DNA of 18,130 nt from Nephthysia sp036513515 (GCA_036513515.1 DATBYW010000166.1:1-18130), one strand, 5' to 3'. Shown: positions 1 to 5,897, counted from the first letter of the stretch. Numbers and translations: made by a program. The notes: generated by a model from the sequence alone, not told the origin.

Positions 1-291
1 CCCGGCCTGCTGACCGGGCTCTCCGTGTCCGGACCTCCCGCTCCGGACGAAGGAACGCGGAGCGAGCAGGCCCGCCAGGTGGCTGGGCGGATGCGGGCAG
101 CGCGGGCGGACGCCGCGATGCTGGAGCTCAACCTGGCCACTCCGGCGATGCTCAGCTGTCTGCGGGAGCACCGGGCCGGAGTCTTCGTCTGGACGGCGAA
201 GGACACGGACACCTGCGCCTCGCTGAGCGGACTGGCACCGGACGGCATCATGTCCGACGCCCTCGATGATCATCTGAGCCTGCTCTCCTAG
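1..291 (+). CDS. Glycerophosphodiester phosphodiesterase, C-terminal fragment (5' truncated by window edge)
   Basis: The reading frame is open from base 1 and ends at TAG 289-291. About 96 residues are visible, so the N-terminal catalytic part lies outside the window. The C-terminal pattern (hydrophobic strand V-F-V-W-T followed by D-T-D, then a short helix and the ending D-G-I-M-S-D) is characteristic of the last beta strands of the GDPD TIM barrel, where the family reads 'vxvWTvn...GvDgiitD'. Family members hydrolyse glycerophosphodiesters to glycerol-3-phosphate and an alcohol. The assignment rests only on this C-terminal block. The GTG at 25 is internal, not the true start. The gene is convergent with the TetR gene at 337, with 45 bases between them and no obvious hairpin. 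Confidence 0.72.
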   Translation, partial: PGLLTGLSVSGPPAPDEGTRSEQARQVAGRMRAARADAAMLELNLATPAMLSCLREHRAGVFVWTAKDTDTCASLSGLAPDGIMSDALDDHLSLLS

Positions 292-336
292 CCGGCTCCG
301 GTCGAGGTGCGCATCCCTGGCAGCACCGCGTTCCCT

Positions 337-1014
337 TCAGCGAGCCAGCAGCCGGGTCCAGGTGTCGGCCAGCCACGACTCGAAGAAGTCCGGATCCCAT
401 CCGCGGTCTCGCACGAGCAGAAGGAAGAATTCCGGGGCGTTGGTCGCCCAGACCACGTCGGCCGCCTTCTCCGCCGAGAGTCCCGGACGCAGCGCTCCGG
501 TAGCCTCCAGCGCCTGGGCCACGAAGACCCGCATGTGGCCGGCCCTGCGCCGGTCGAATTCCTCCGCAAGCGCCCTCAGCTCCGGGTCGCCGGCGGCCGC
601 CTCCTTCACGACCTCCCAAAGCGGCGCCACTCGCTCGTTCAACTGCCGTACGACCCGTGCGAACATCACGAGCTTCTGTCGAGGATCGGGCTCGGCCTGG
701 ATCGCGTGCGTGGAGTCACGCTCCAGGGCGGGGACCGGCTCATCCGTCCCCGAGAGGGCGATTTCCACCAGGTGCCGCATGAGGGCAGGCTTGGTCCCCA
801 CCGACGCGTAGACGGTCTCCAGTGACACCCCCGCCTCCTGCGCGACCTCTGCCATCCGGGTCGCCGCGTAGCCACGGTCCAAGAAGAGACCGCGGCCGGC
901 GGCGACGATGCGAGCCCGGGTCTCCCTGGCTGCCGCCCTCCGGCCGCTCGCGTCGTAGCGGCGCGGTTTTCGCTTGACGGTGGGATCCACGGCAGCTAGT
1001 CTATCCGCATTCAC
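337..1014 (-). CDS. TetR/AcrR-family transcriptional regulator
   Basis: The protein has 225 residues. An Arg/Lys-rich N-terminus is followed by a classic TetR helix-turn-helix at about residues 30-75 (ARIVAAGRGLFLDRGYAATRM, then EVAQEAGVSLETVYASVGTK). The rest is a helical ligand-binding domain with no recognisable ligand signature. The GTG start at 1014 has no Shine-Dalgarno sequence and abuts a perfect palindrome at 1015-1029, the expected operator. A later GTG at 990 is possible, but it would still keep the HTH. The gene is divergent from the VOC-family gene at 1048, which it probably represses together with itself. The repressor role is inferred from family and geometry; the inducer is unknown. 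Confidence 0.9.
   Translation of the reverse strand: MNADRLAAVDPTVKRKPRRYDASGRRAAARETRARIVAAGRGLFLDRGYAATRMAEVAQEAGVSLETVYASVGTKPALMRHLVEIALSGTDEPVPALERDSTHAIQAEPDPRQKLVMFARVVRQLNERVAPLWEVVKEAAAGDPELRALAEEFDRRRAGHMRVFVAQALEATGALRPGLSAEKAADVVWATNAPEFFLLLVRDRGWDPDFFESWLADTWTRLLAR
974..1002 (+). promoter_or_regulatory. Candidate promoter of the VOC-family gene
   Basis: TTGACG at 974-979 and TAGTCT at 997-1002 are separated by 17 bases. The -35 is a good match and the -10 a weak one (T, A and final T only). Transcription would start near 1009, placing the palindrome at 1015-1029 just downstream, a normal place for a repressor. The promoter lies inside the 5' end of the TetR gene. Confidence 0.35.
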
Positions 1015-1029
1015 CTGAAGTCACTTCAG
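1015..1029. promoter_or_regulatory. Perfect palindrome, candidate TetR operator
   Basis: CTGAAGTCACTTCAG is a perfect 7-1-7 inverted repeat between the divergent TetR and VOC-family starts. Size, symmetry and position fit a TetR dimer site controlling both directions. Binding is inferred. Confidence 0.65.
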
Positions 1030-1047
1030 ATCAATATGGAGGCAGTG

Positions 1048-1494
1048 ATGGAGAATCACGTCAAGCTCGGCCACGTCGCTCTTCCGGCCAGGGATCCGGC
1101 TGGGCTTGCGCGGTTCTATGGGGAGCTCCTGGGCCTGACCTCAACCATGCAGGGCGCTCTGCCAGGCCTCGGCGATTTCATCTTCCTCAGCGGCCAGCCG
1201 GCCGATGTGCTCCAGGAGCTCACCTTCATGACGCGGCCCGAGGCGCGGCACGTCGCCTTCGAGGTGGACAGCCTTGCAAACCTGAGGGCTGTCTACGCGA
1301 GCGCGAAGGAGCGCGGCGTCCGCGTCCTGATGGCGCTCGATCACCGGTCCAGCGTCAGCCTGATGCTCGTGGATCCGGAGGGCAACAACCTCGAGGTCTA
1401 CTGGCTGACCGGCCGGCGCGCGGACGCCCCCTACGCAGCGCCCATCGACCTGGACAGGCCCGAGGCCGAGCTGATGAAGCAGCTCCAGGCGTAG
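1048..1494 (+). CDS. VOC (glyoxalase/extradiol dioxygenase fold) family protein
   Basis: The protein has 148 residues, the usual size for a one-domain VOC protein with two beta-alpha-beta-beta-beta modules. Module 1 begins K-L-G-H-V-A-L and module 2 begins R-H-V-A-F-E-V, and the ending block is DPEGNNLEVYW. H9, H68 and E116 are in the family's metal-ligand positions, so a divalent-metal enzyme is likely. Which reaction it catalyses (ring-cleaving dioxygenase, glyoxalase-like, thiol transfer or resistance) cannot be read from sequence. I chose ATG 1048 over the in-frame ATG 1036 because GGAGG at 1038-1042 lies five bases before it, while 1036 has no ribosome-binding site. It is divergently paired with a TetR gene. 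Its stop is 14 bases from the end of the convergent DsrE gene. Confidence 0.88.
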   Translation: MENHVKLGHVALPARDPAGLARFYGELLGLTSTMQGALPGLGDFIFLSGQPADVLQELTFMTRPEARHVAFEVDSLANLRAVYASAKERGVRVLMALDHRSSVSLMLVDPEGNNLEVYWLTGRRADAPYAAPIDLDRPEAELMKQLQA

Positions 1495-1508
1495 GTCATG
1501 GTGTTGGC

Positions 1509-1874
1509 TTAGAAGGTCAGCACTCGGTCTGCGTCGAGCGAGAGCCTGGCCACGTCGGGCGGGCTCACGAACTGGGCGTTCCAGTCCTCGAGGTGCTTGT
1601 CGCTGACCCCACGGGCCTCAGCGCAGCCCCTTCAAACATGAATGCGAACCCCCCGATCGCGGCAGGCTTCGAAGAGCTCGGCCAGCGGGGGGATGCCGAC
1701 GCCGCGAACCGGGTCACGAACCTCCGCCTTCAGGAGCTCGGTGGCGTCGCCGGCGAGAACCACCGCGGCCTCGTAACCGGCGGCCGCGGCACCGTTGGCC
1801 GCCAGGTGAAAAGGGAGACTGCAGCGGGTCTGGTCCTGGGAGCCCGTGGCGGCCACATAAAGCAGCTTCGGCAT
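1509..1874 (-). CDS. DsrE-family protein with in-frame TGA, probable selenoprotein (U81-x-x-C84)
   Basis: ATG 1874 opens a frame matching small cytosolic DsrE/DsrF-like sulfur-relay proteins: K-L-L-Y-V at the start, the SLPFHLAANGA helix, and VVLAGDATELL. Conceptual translation stops after 80 residues at TGA 1634-1632. The same frame continues for 40 more codons to TAA 1511-1509. The continuation reads R-G-C-A-E-A-R-G-V-S-D, then D-W-N-A-Q-F-V-S-P-P and a terminal D-R-V-L-T-F, which is what relatives have after their CxxC motif (family: V-C-x-x-C-x-x-A-R-G-V-t). The TGA therefore replaces the first Cys, giving U81-R-G-C84 in a protein of 121 residues, normal for the family. A stem-loop follows the TGA immediately (separate entry). 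What is seen is the frame, the TGA and the hairpin; selenocysteine insertion is inferred. Alternatives are a Cys-to-stop mutation, a sequencing error, or a real 80-residue product. The start has no Shine-Dalgarno sequence; TAGGCT six bases upstream suggests a leaderless message. The role is probably thiol/selenol redox or sulfur transfer. Confidence 0.8.
1591..1631 (-). promoter_or_regulatory. Candidate bacterial SECIS stem-loop immediately after the TGA
   Basis: In the minus-strand RNA a six-pair helix CGCUGA/UCAGCG (1623-1618 with 1606-1601) closes an 11-nt loop that begins GG. Below it, across a small internal loop, GCU (1627-1625) pairs with AGC (1597-1595), and further pairs (1630-1628 with 1593-1591) carry the helix down to the base next to the UGA. 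Bacterial SECIS elements sit directly 3' of the UGA inside the coding region and usually have a G among the first loop bases. This hairpin meets both rules. No covariance test was possible. Confidence 0.6.
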
Positions 1875-1880
1875 CGTCTT

Positions 1881-1886
1881 AGCCTA
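1881..1886 (-). promoter_or_regulatory. Candidate -10 element for leaderless DsrE transcript
   Basis: TAGGCT on the minus strand ends six bases before ATG 1874, the spacing expected if transcription begins at the start codon. There is no Shine-Dalgarno sequence. The motif is short and could be chance. Two upstream genes of the same run show the same arrangement. Confidence 0.3.
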
Positions 1887-1973
1887 CTCGTGGCTTTCGC
1901 CGAAGGTGCCGCGGACGCTGCTCACATGCCGCAGCACGGCGGTCCCAGCCCTCCCTCAGCAGGGGGGAATCCT

Positions 1974-3284
1974 CTAGCCCAGGGGTCTGAGGCGGCCGTG
2001 GGCGTCGAAGGGCATGGGCTGGGGTTCGCTCGATATTTCCAGGTCGTCGCGTTCCCGCGCCTCTTCGAGGAGCGCCGGCGAAGCGCCCAGGACCTCGGTG
2101 TGAAGCGTGTCGCTGATCCAGGCCAGCCGCAGGGGTCCCTCTCGACCCCGGCAGGCGATGGCGGCGCAGACCGCCGCCAGGTCGGTGGGCATGACGAAGG
2201 GCAGTGACACGCGGCGGATGCCGATCACACCCGCCGTGAGGCCGTTGGCGTAGAGCGCCTCGAAGTCGACCTTGGCCAGGAGCCGGGCGGTGGTGAAGTC
2301 GGCGGTGCCGATGCCCATGGCGTTGCCGTGCGAGCCCTCTGTCAGGTCCAGCACCACGATCGCCGTCACCGAGCTCGGTTCGGGCTCGGGCTGCCCGACC
2401 ACCCGCAGCCGCCCGACCACGTTGGTGTCGATGCCGGCGCCGCTGACGTCCTTCCCCATGCGATCGATCACCAGCACGTCGAGGTCGGCGAACGGGATCT
2501 TCGGCATCAGGTCCCAGGCCCGCTCCAGCAGCGCCGCCTCGGGCTCCGCCCCGATCTCGCCGGCTTCCAGGCCGCGGACGTCGGCGGTCTCGTCGCGCTG
2601 GTTCTCGAGGATCGCCAGACCGCCCACCAGCAGGCCCTGCTCGGCCACCAGCCTGGTCGCGGCGGGGATCAGGTCTCGCAGCCCGGCCGGGCCTCGGGAG
2701 TGCATGACCGCGGCGCCGGCCTGCTTGCCGAGCCCGATGGCGCACATCTTCGCCAGGCCCGACTCGACTGGGCCGCGGAAGCTGGTGTGCGGCTTGACCC
2801 GGTTGACCAGGAAGACGGCTCCGGCCTCCGCCACGTTGCGGTCGACGTGCACGGGGAGGCCGTCCACCTCTCCGACCACCTGGGTCTCCATGGTCGCCTG
2901 GACCAGGGAGCGGTCGATCCCGTAACCGGCGAGCACCTCGGCCTGCCCTTCGGCCGTCGCCGCGCCGTGGCTCCCCATGGCGGGGACCACGAAGGCGTCG
3001 AAGCCAAGCTCGCGCAGCTCGGCGAGCACGGCGCCCACGATGGCTCCGACGCCCGCGATGCCGCGGCTGCCCACGCCGACCGCGAGGCGTCGAGGCGCCA
3101 CGCCGGCCAGAGCCCGTTGGACCTCCTCCCGCACCCGTCCTTCGAGCTCTTCACGGCGGAGGAGGGGAGGGTCCAGGCGCTGCCGGACCAGCCCGACCGC
3201 CGGTGGCTGGACCGACTCGAGGAGCCGGCCGGCGACTCGCTCCAGCCCCGGCAGGAGCGGCGAGAGATCCAGCCTGCCGCCCAT
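1974..3284 (-). CDS. LarA-like nickel-pincer cofactor-dependent isomerase (DUF2088/LarA N-domain family)
   Basis: This 436-residue cytosolic protein has GSRGI (72-76), GSHGAATAEGQ (104-114), NRVKPHTSFRGPVESGLAKM (161-180), H195 in V-M-H-S, and DRMGKDVSGAGIDTNVVGR (274-292). These mark the branch of lactate-racemase homologues often annotated as nickel-pincer isomerase. In LarA the cofactor is bound through Lys184, and His200 is a nickel ligand 16 residues later. Here K179 and H195 have exactly that spacing, and H106 fits the catalytic His of the GxHG segment. The substrate is unknown: racemisation or epimerisation of a 2-hydroxy acid or a sugar-acid derivative is likely. The ATG has GGAGG only two bases upstream and TAGCCT seven bases upstream, so translation may be leaderless. 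It begins 24 bases after the hydrolase gene and is followed after 99 bases by the DsrE gene. LarC, needed for the cofactor, lies at 16984-18111. Confidence 0.85.
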   Translation of the reverse strand: MGGRLDLSPLLPGLERVAGRLLESVQPPAVGLVRQRLDPPLLRREELEGRVREEVQRALAGVAPRRLAVGVGSRGIAGVGAIVGAVLAELRELGFDAFVVPAMGSHGAATAEGQAEVLAGYGIDRSLVQATMETQVVGEVDGLPVHVDRNVAEAGAVFLVNRVKPHTSFRGPVESGLAKMCAIGLGKQAGAAVMHSRGPAGLRDLIPAATRLVAEQGLLVGGLAILENQRDETADVRGLEAGEIGAEPEAALLERAWDLMPKIPFADLDVLVIDRMGKDVSGAGIDTNVVGRLRVVGQPEPEPSSVTAIVVLDLTEGSHGNAMGIGTADFTTARLLAKVDFEALYANGLTAGVIGIRRVSLPFVMPTDLAAVCAAIACRGREGPLRLAWISDTLHTEVLGASPALLEEARERDDLEISSEPQPMPFDAHGRLRPLG

Positions 3285-3308
3285 CGCCTCCAGGCTACGC
3301 CCGGTGGG

Positions 3309-4595
3309 TCAGTCCGGTGGCGTCGCCGGGAGCGCTCGCTGGAGCACCTCCAGGTGAGCACGCTGGTGCGCCGCCATGAGCTCCATAACCTCGCCCACGG
3401 GCCGGCCCGCGAAGGGCCCAATAGCCACCTGCCGGTCCAGGTCGACGCCCATCAAGGCGGCGTGGAGCGCGGCGCTGCCCTTCTCAAGCTCGGATCGCAG
3501 CTCCGCGGGCGACCGGTCTCGGCGCCTGGAGACCTGGGACGCGTTCCAGCGGTCCGGGTCGAACGCCCGGCCGCCGCCGCCATCGGCGGCCCGAGGTTCC
3601 GCGGTCACCACGGCGCTCAGGGAGGCCTGCGTGCTGGCCAGGTGGGCCAGCAGGTCATGTGCCTCCCAGCCCTCGCCGTCCCCATGCACGGGCCTCCGCC
3701 AGTCGCCGTCGAGGGCCGCTGCCTCGCGACCCAGGCTGGCCAGCTCTGCCGCCAGCGCCGTTCGTTCCACGTCCGTCGCCAGCTCGTCCGGCCGGATCAA
3801 CGGGATGTCGTGGCGCGACTCGTACCAGCGCACCTGGACGCCGGGCAGGTTGGCCAGCACCTCATCGACGGCCCTCCTTCTGCCCTCTTCGAACTCGGGG
3901 GGCGCCCCCGGCCAGAGCAGGGCGGCCATCGCCAGCAGCACCGGGCCCTGCACCCTCGCGAAGTCGGCCAGCGGGTCGAAGTGGAACATGTGCTCCAGGA
4001 TCTGGCGGCGCACCGGCACATTGAGGGTGGAGGTCAGACCCCCCTCGACCTCCGTCAGGCCGGCCCGAACGAAGTCCCGGAGGTCGTCGCCCCAGGCCTC
4101 GTCCCCGAGGTAGCGGCGCTGCGCCTCCACCGCTTGATCCAGGCCGGTGTAGATCGGGAAGGGCGGCTGCATGCGCTCCGACGCCTCCTCCCAGCTCATG
4201 ACCCGGTTGATGGGCGACGGAGGTCCGTCGACGAACACGAGGCCCGAGGCCAGGTCGGGCCGGGTCGCCGCCAGCTCGAGCGCAACCGATGCGCCCCAGG
4301 AGTGCCCCACCACCAGGGGCCTGCCGAGCCCCAGCTGCTCGATCGCCTCGGCGGCGTCACCTACGATCTCGTCCGATCCGTAGCCCTCCTCCGGGCGATC
4401 GGAGGGGCCGTGGCTGCGCTGGTCCAGGGCCACGATCCGCCTGCCCGGCAGACGTGCCGCGAGCCGTCCCCAGACGAGCGCGTTGGAGCTCAGCCCGTGG
4501 AGCAGGAAGAGGGCCGGCTCGCGCGGTTCCCCTTCCGGCTGCCACTCCAGGTAGTGCAGCCGAACACCTGACCTCTCGAGCCAACCCTCTCGCAT
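3309..4595 (-). CDS. Alpha/beta-hydrolase fused to a C-terminal DinB/MDMPI-like domain
   Basis: The protein has 428 residues. Residues 1-275 are an alpha/beta-hydrolase: HG oxyanion motif at 33-34, DQRSHGPSD at 58-66, nucleophile elbow G-H-S99-W-G, and a C-terminal His at 262 (S-R-H-D-I-P-L). The usual acid segment 'G..D' after strand 7 is not obvious (LLAMAALLWPG), so the acid may be an alternative Glu/Asp. Residues 290-428 form a four-helix DinB/mycothiol-dependent isomerase-like domain with W-E-A-H-D-L-L-A-H318 and H410-x3-H414, the expected metal-binding His triad. DinB-like enzymes often use low-molecular-weight thiols, so a thiol-linked two-step hydrolysis or isomerisation is plausible. 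The substrate is unknown. It heads the hydrolase/LarA-like/DsrE run and is preceded by a TetR gene ending 52 bases upstream. TACAAT ends seven bases before the ATG and there is no Shine-Dalgarno sequence, which suggests a leaderless start. Confidence 0.82.
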   Translation of the reverse strand: MREGWLERSGVRLHYLEWQPEGEPREPALFLLHGLSSNALVWGRLAARLPGRRIVALDQRSHGPSDRPEEGYGSDEIVGDAAEAIEQLGLGRPLVVGHSWGASVALELAATRPDLASGLVFVDGPPSPINRVMSWEEASERMQPPFPIYTGLDQAVEAQRRYLGDEAWGDDLRDFVRAGLTEVEGGLTSTLNVPVRRQILEHMFHFDPLADFARVQGPVLLAMAALLWPGAPPEFEEGRRRAVDEVLANLPGVQVRWYESRHDIPLIRPDELATDVERTALAAELASLGREAAALDGDWRRPVHGDGEGWEAHDLLAHLASTQASLSAVVTAEPRAADGGGGRAFDPDRWNASQVSRRRDRSPAELRSELEKGSAALHAALMGVDLDRQVAIGPFAGRPVGEVMELMAAHQRAHLEVLQRALPATPPD

Positions 4596-4602
4596 TCAAG
4601 CG

Positions 4603-4608
4603 ATTGTA
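4603..4608 (-). promoter_or_regulatory. Candidate -10 (TACAAT) for leaderless hydrolase transcript
   Basis: TACAAT, five of six matches to TATAAT, ends seven bases before ATG 4595 on the minus strand. The start would coincide with the A of ATG. I see no convincing -35. It would give the hydrolase-LarA-DsrE run a promoter separate from the upstream TetR gene. Confidence 0.45.
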
Positions 4609-4647
4609 AGGAGCCGCCCACTCTGCCTCCTGCGGAGCTCCTGGTTC

Positions 4648-5250
4648 CTACAGCAACCCGGCAGCGGCCCTGACCGAGTCCACCATCACCAGCGCCGCGG
4701 CGGCATCCGTCAGCCCCTCATGGGAGAGGCGTCGCCAGCTCCAGAAGTCCAGCGCCAGTGCCACCGTCGCCCTGACCGCGGCAGGATCGCGGGCAGGTCG
4801 GAACCCTGACGCCAAGGCATCCGCCAGCGCCGCCATCCGCCGATCCACGCGGATGCGCATCACCGCGTCCAGAGCCGGCAGCACCAGGCGATCTCGCTGC
4901 ATGTGCTCGTTGCTGCGCTCGGTCGTGCGGTACCAGTCGTACAGCCCGGTCAAGATCAGGCGCAGCCGTTCTGCCGGGTCATCCTCGGCAAATGCGGCTG
5001 ACATGTCAGGGAGGGGGTGCTCCGACATCCAGTGGGCGCCGCAGGCCTCGAAGAGCGAGCGGTCGTCGGGGAAGTTGTTGTAAACCGTCAGTCGCTGCAC
5101 CCCTGCTCGGCGGGCGATCTCGACGACGGTTGTCCGTGCCGGTCCCACCTCGTCATGCAGCGCGGCGGTCGCCTCGACGATCCGGCGTCTTGTCTCCCCT
5201 TGCTGCTCGGCGCGGGCTTTGAGGTGGTAAGGGCGCCTTTGGGTTGACAT
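4648..5250 (-). CDS. TetR-family transcriptional regulator
   Basis: The protein has 200 residues. The N-terminal DNA-binding domain lies at about residues 18-62 (ETRRRIVEATAALHDEVGPA, then EIARRAGVQRLTVYNNFPDD), with the typical TetR 'tvYnnFp' end of the recognition helix. The C-terminal part resembles the TetR_C domain of small detoxification regulators; its ligand is unknown. The start codon overlaps the TTGACA of a promoter firing toward the divergent cupin gene, so autoregulation and control of the cupin are likely. It is also oriented to read into the hydrolase gene 52 bases downstream, so it could regulate both flanks. The start has only a weak purine stretch just before it. Confidence 0.9.
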   Translation of the reverse strand: MSTQRRPYHLKARAEQQGETRRRIVEATAALHDEVGPARTTVVEIARRAGVQRLTVYNNFPDDRSLFEACGAHWMSEHPLPDMSAAFAEDDPAERLRLILTGLYDWYRTTERSNEHMQRDRLVLPALDAVMRIRVDRRMAALADALASGFRPARDPAAVRATVALALDFWSWRRLSHEGLTDAAAALVMVDSVRAAAGLL

Positions 5251-5271
5251 CCTGCTCAGTCATCCTATACG
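5244..5271 (+). promoter_or_regulatory. Sigma-70-type promoter of the cupin gene
   Basis: TTGACA at 5244-5249 is a perfect -35. TATACG at 5266-5271 follows after 16 bases and matches TATAAT at its first four positions. The -35 overlaps the TetR start codon on the other strand. TATA-N3-TCCAAT (5266-5278) and TATATCCAAT (5293-5302) form an imperfect direct repeat over and after the -10, possibly the TetR site. Confidence 0.55.
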
Positions 5272-5313
5272 CTCCAATCATCGAACAGCCTGTATATCCA
5301 ATAGGAGGCAGAA

Positions 5314-5823
5314 ATGACCGGAGTTCATATCGTTGGTCCGGGTGACGGCAAGGCGGGAAGCCTTGGCGGGGTGGGAGTTCGCTTCATGATCGATGGCGGC
5401 GAGTCAGGTGGAGGATTCGCGCTTGTCGAGCATCCGATGGGGCCGCGCTCCCTGGCGGCACCAATGCACCGCCACAGCCGCGAGGACGAATACAGCTACG
5501 TCTTGTCGGGCCGCGTCGGCGCCTCTCTCGGGGGAGAAGTCGTCTACGGGGACCCCGGCGACCTGATCTTCAAGCCCCGGGGGCAGTGGCATACGTTCTG
5601 GAATGCGGGTGACGAGCCGGCGCGGATCCTCGAGATTCTGTCGCCGGCCGGGTTCGAGAAGTTCTTCGAGAAGGTGACCGGTCTTGCCGAACGGGGCGAG
5701 CTAAATCCGGGGACCATGGCTGCGCTGGCAGCCGAGTACGGCACCGAGGTGGAGTTCGAGAGCCTCCCCGATTTGATTTCCGCTCATGGGCTGGTGTTCC
5801 CGGGTGGTCCTCCCGCCGGGTAG
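5314..5823 (+). CDS. Cupin-domain protein
   Basis: The protein has 169 residues and one cupin barrel. Motif 1 is present as P-M-H-R-H-S-R-E-D-E followed by Y-V-L-S-G-R-V-G (about 50-69), and motif 2 as D-P-G-D-L-I-F-K-P then G-Q-W-H-T-F-W-N (about 89-105). The two His, the Glu and the second-motif His give a complete metal site. The C-terminal helices (F-E-K-F-F-E-K-V) are seen in the quercetinase/AraC-cupin-like stand-alone group. A metal-dependent oxygenase, isomerase or small-molecule sensor are all possible; the substrate is unknown. AGGAGG at 5303-5308, five bases before ATG, fixes the start. It is divergent from a TetR regulator that probably controls it. Confidence 0.88.
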   Translation: MTGVHIVGPGDGKAGSLGGVGVRFMIDGGESGGGFALVEHPMGPRSLAAPMHRHSREDEYSYVLSGRVGASLGGEVVYGDPGDLIFKPRGQWHTFWNAGDEPARILEILSPAGFEKFFEKVTGLAERGELNPGTMAALAAEYGTEVEFESLPDLISAHGLVFPGGPPAG

Positions 5824-5855
5824 GCGACGCGCTTTGTCACCAAGGGCCGCCCTTC

Positions 5856-5878
5856 CCGCCCGGGAGGAACCCGGGCGG
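5856..5878. terminator. Convergent hairpin A (candidate bidirectional terminator)
   Basis: CCGCCCGGG (5856-5864) and CCCGGGCGG (5870-5878) form a perfect 9-bp stem with loop AGGAA, between the converging cupin and MFS genes. There is no T-tract on either side, so intrinsic termination is not certain. Confidence 0.5.
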
Positions 5879-5897
5879 TGGCGCTCAGGCCACCGCC
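5874..5897. terminator. Convergent hairpin B, overlapping hairpin A
   Basis: GGCGGTGGC (5874-5882) and GCCACCGCC (5889-5897) form a perfect 9-bp stem with a 6-nt loop. It spans the MFS stop codon and shares bases 5874-5878 with hairpin A, so the two folds exclude each other. Confidence 0.4.

Noticed and set aside
1036..1047. ATG 1036 as start of the VOC-family gene
   Set aside because: It has no ribosome-binding site, whereas ATG 1048 has GGAGG five bases ahead.
1632..1874. An 80-residue protein ending at the TGA as the complete product
   Set aside because: It would lack the conserved redox-motif region and C-terminal third of the DsrE fold, both of which follow intact in the same frame after the TGA.
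1593..2207. Long plus-strand open frame (204 residues) opposite the DsrE gene
   Set aside because: It is antisense to the DsrE and LarA-like genes, has no recognisable domain, and is an open frame by virtue of high GC content.
2328..4571. 747-residue plus-strand open frame
   Set aside because: It spans the antisense of two well-supported genes, is rich in His/Arg/Gln/Pro shadow composition and has no domain; it is a GC-driven shadow.
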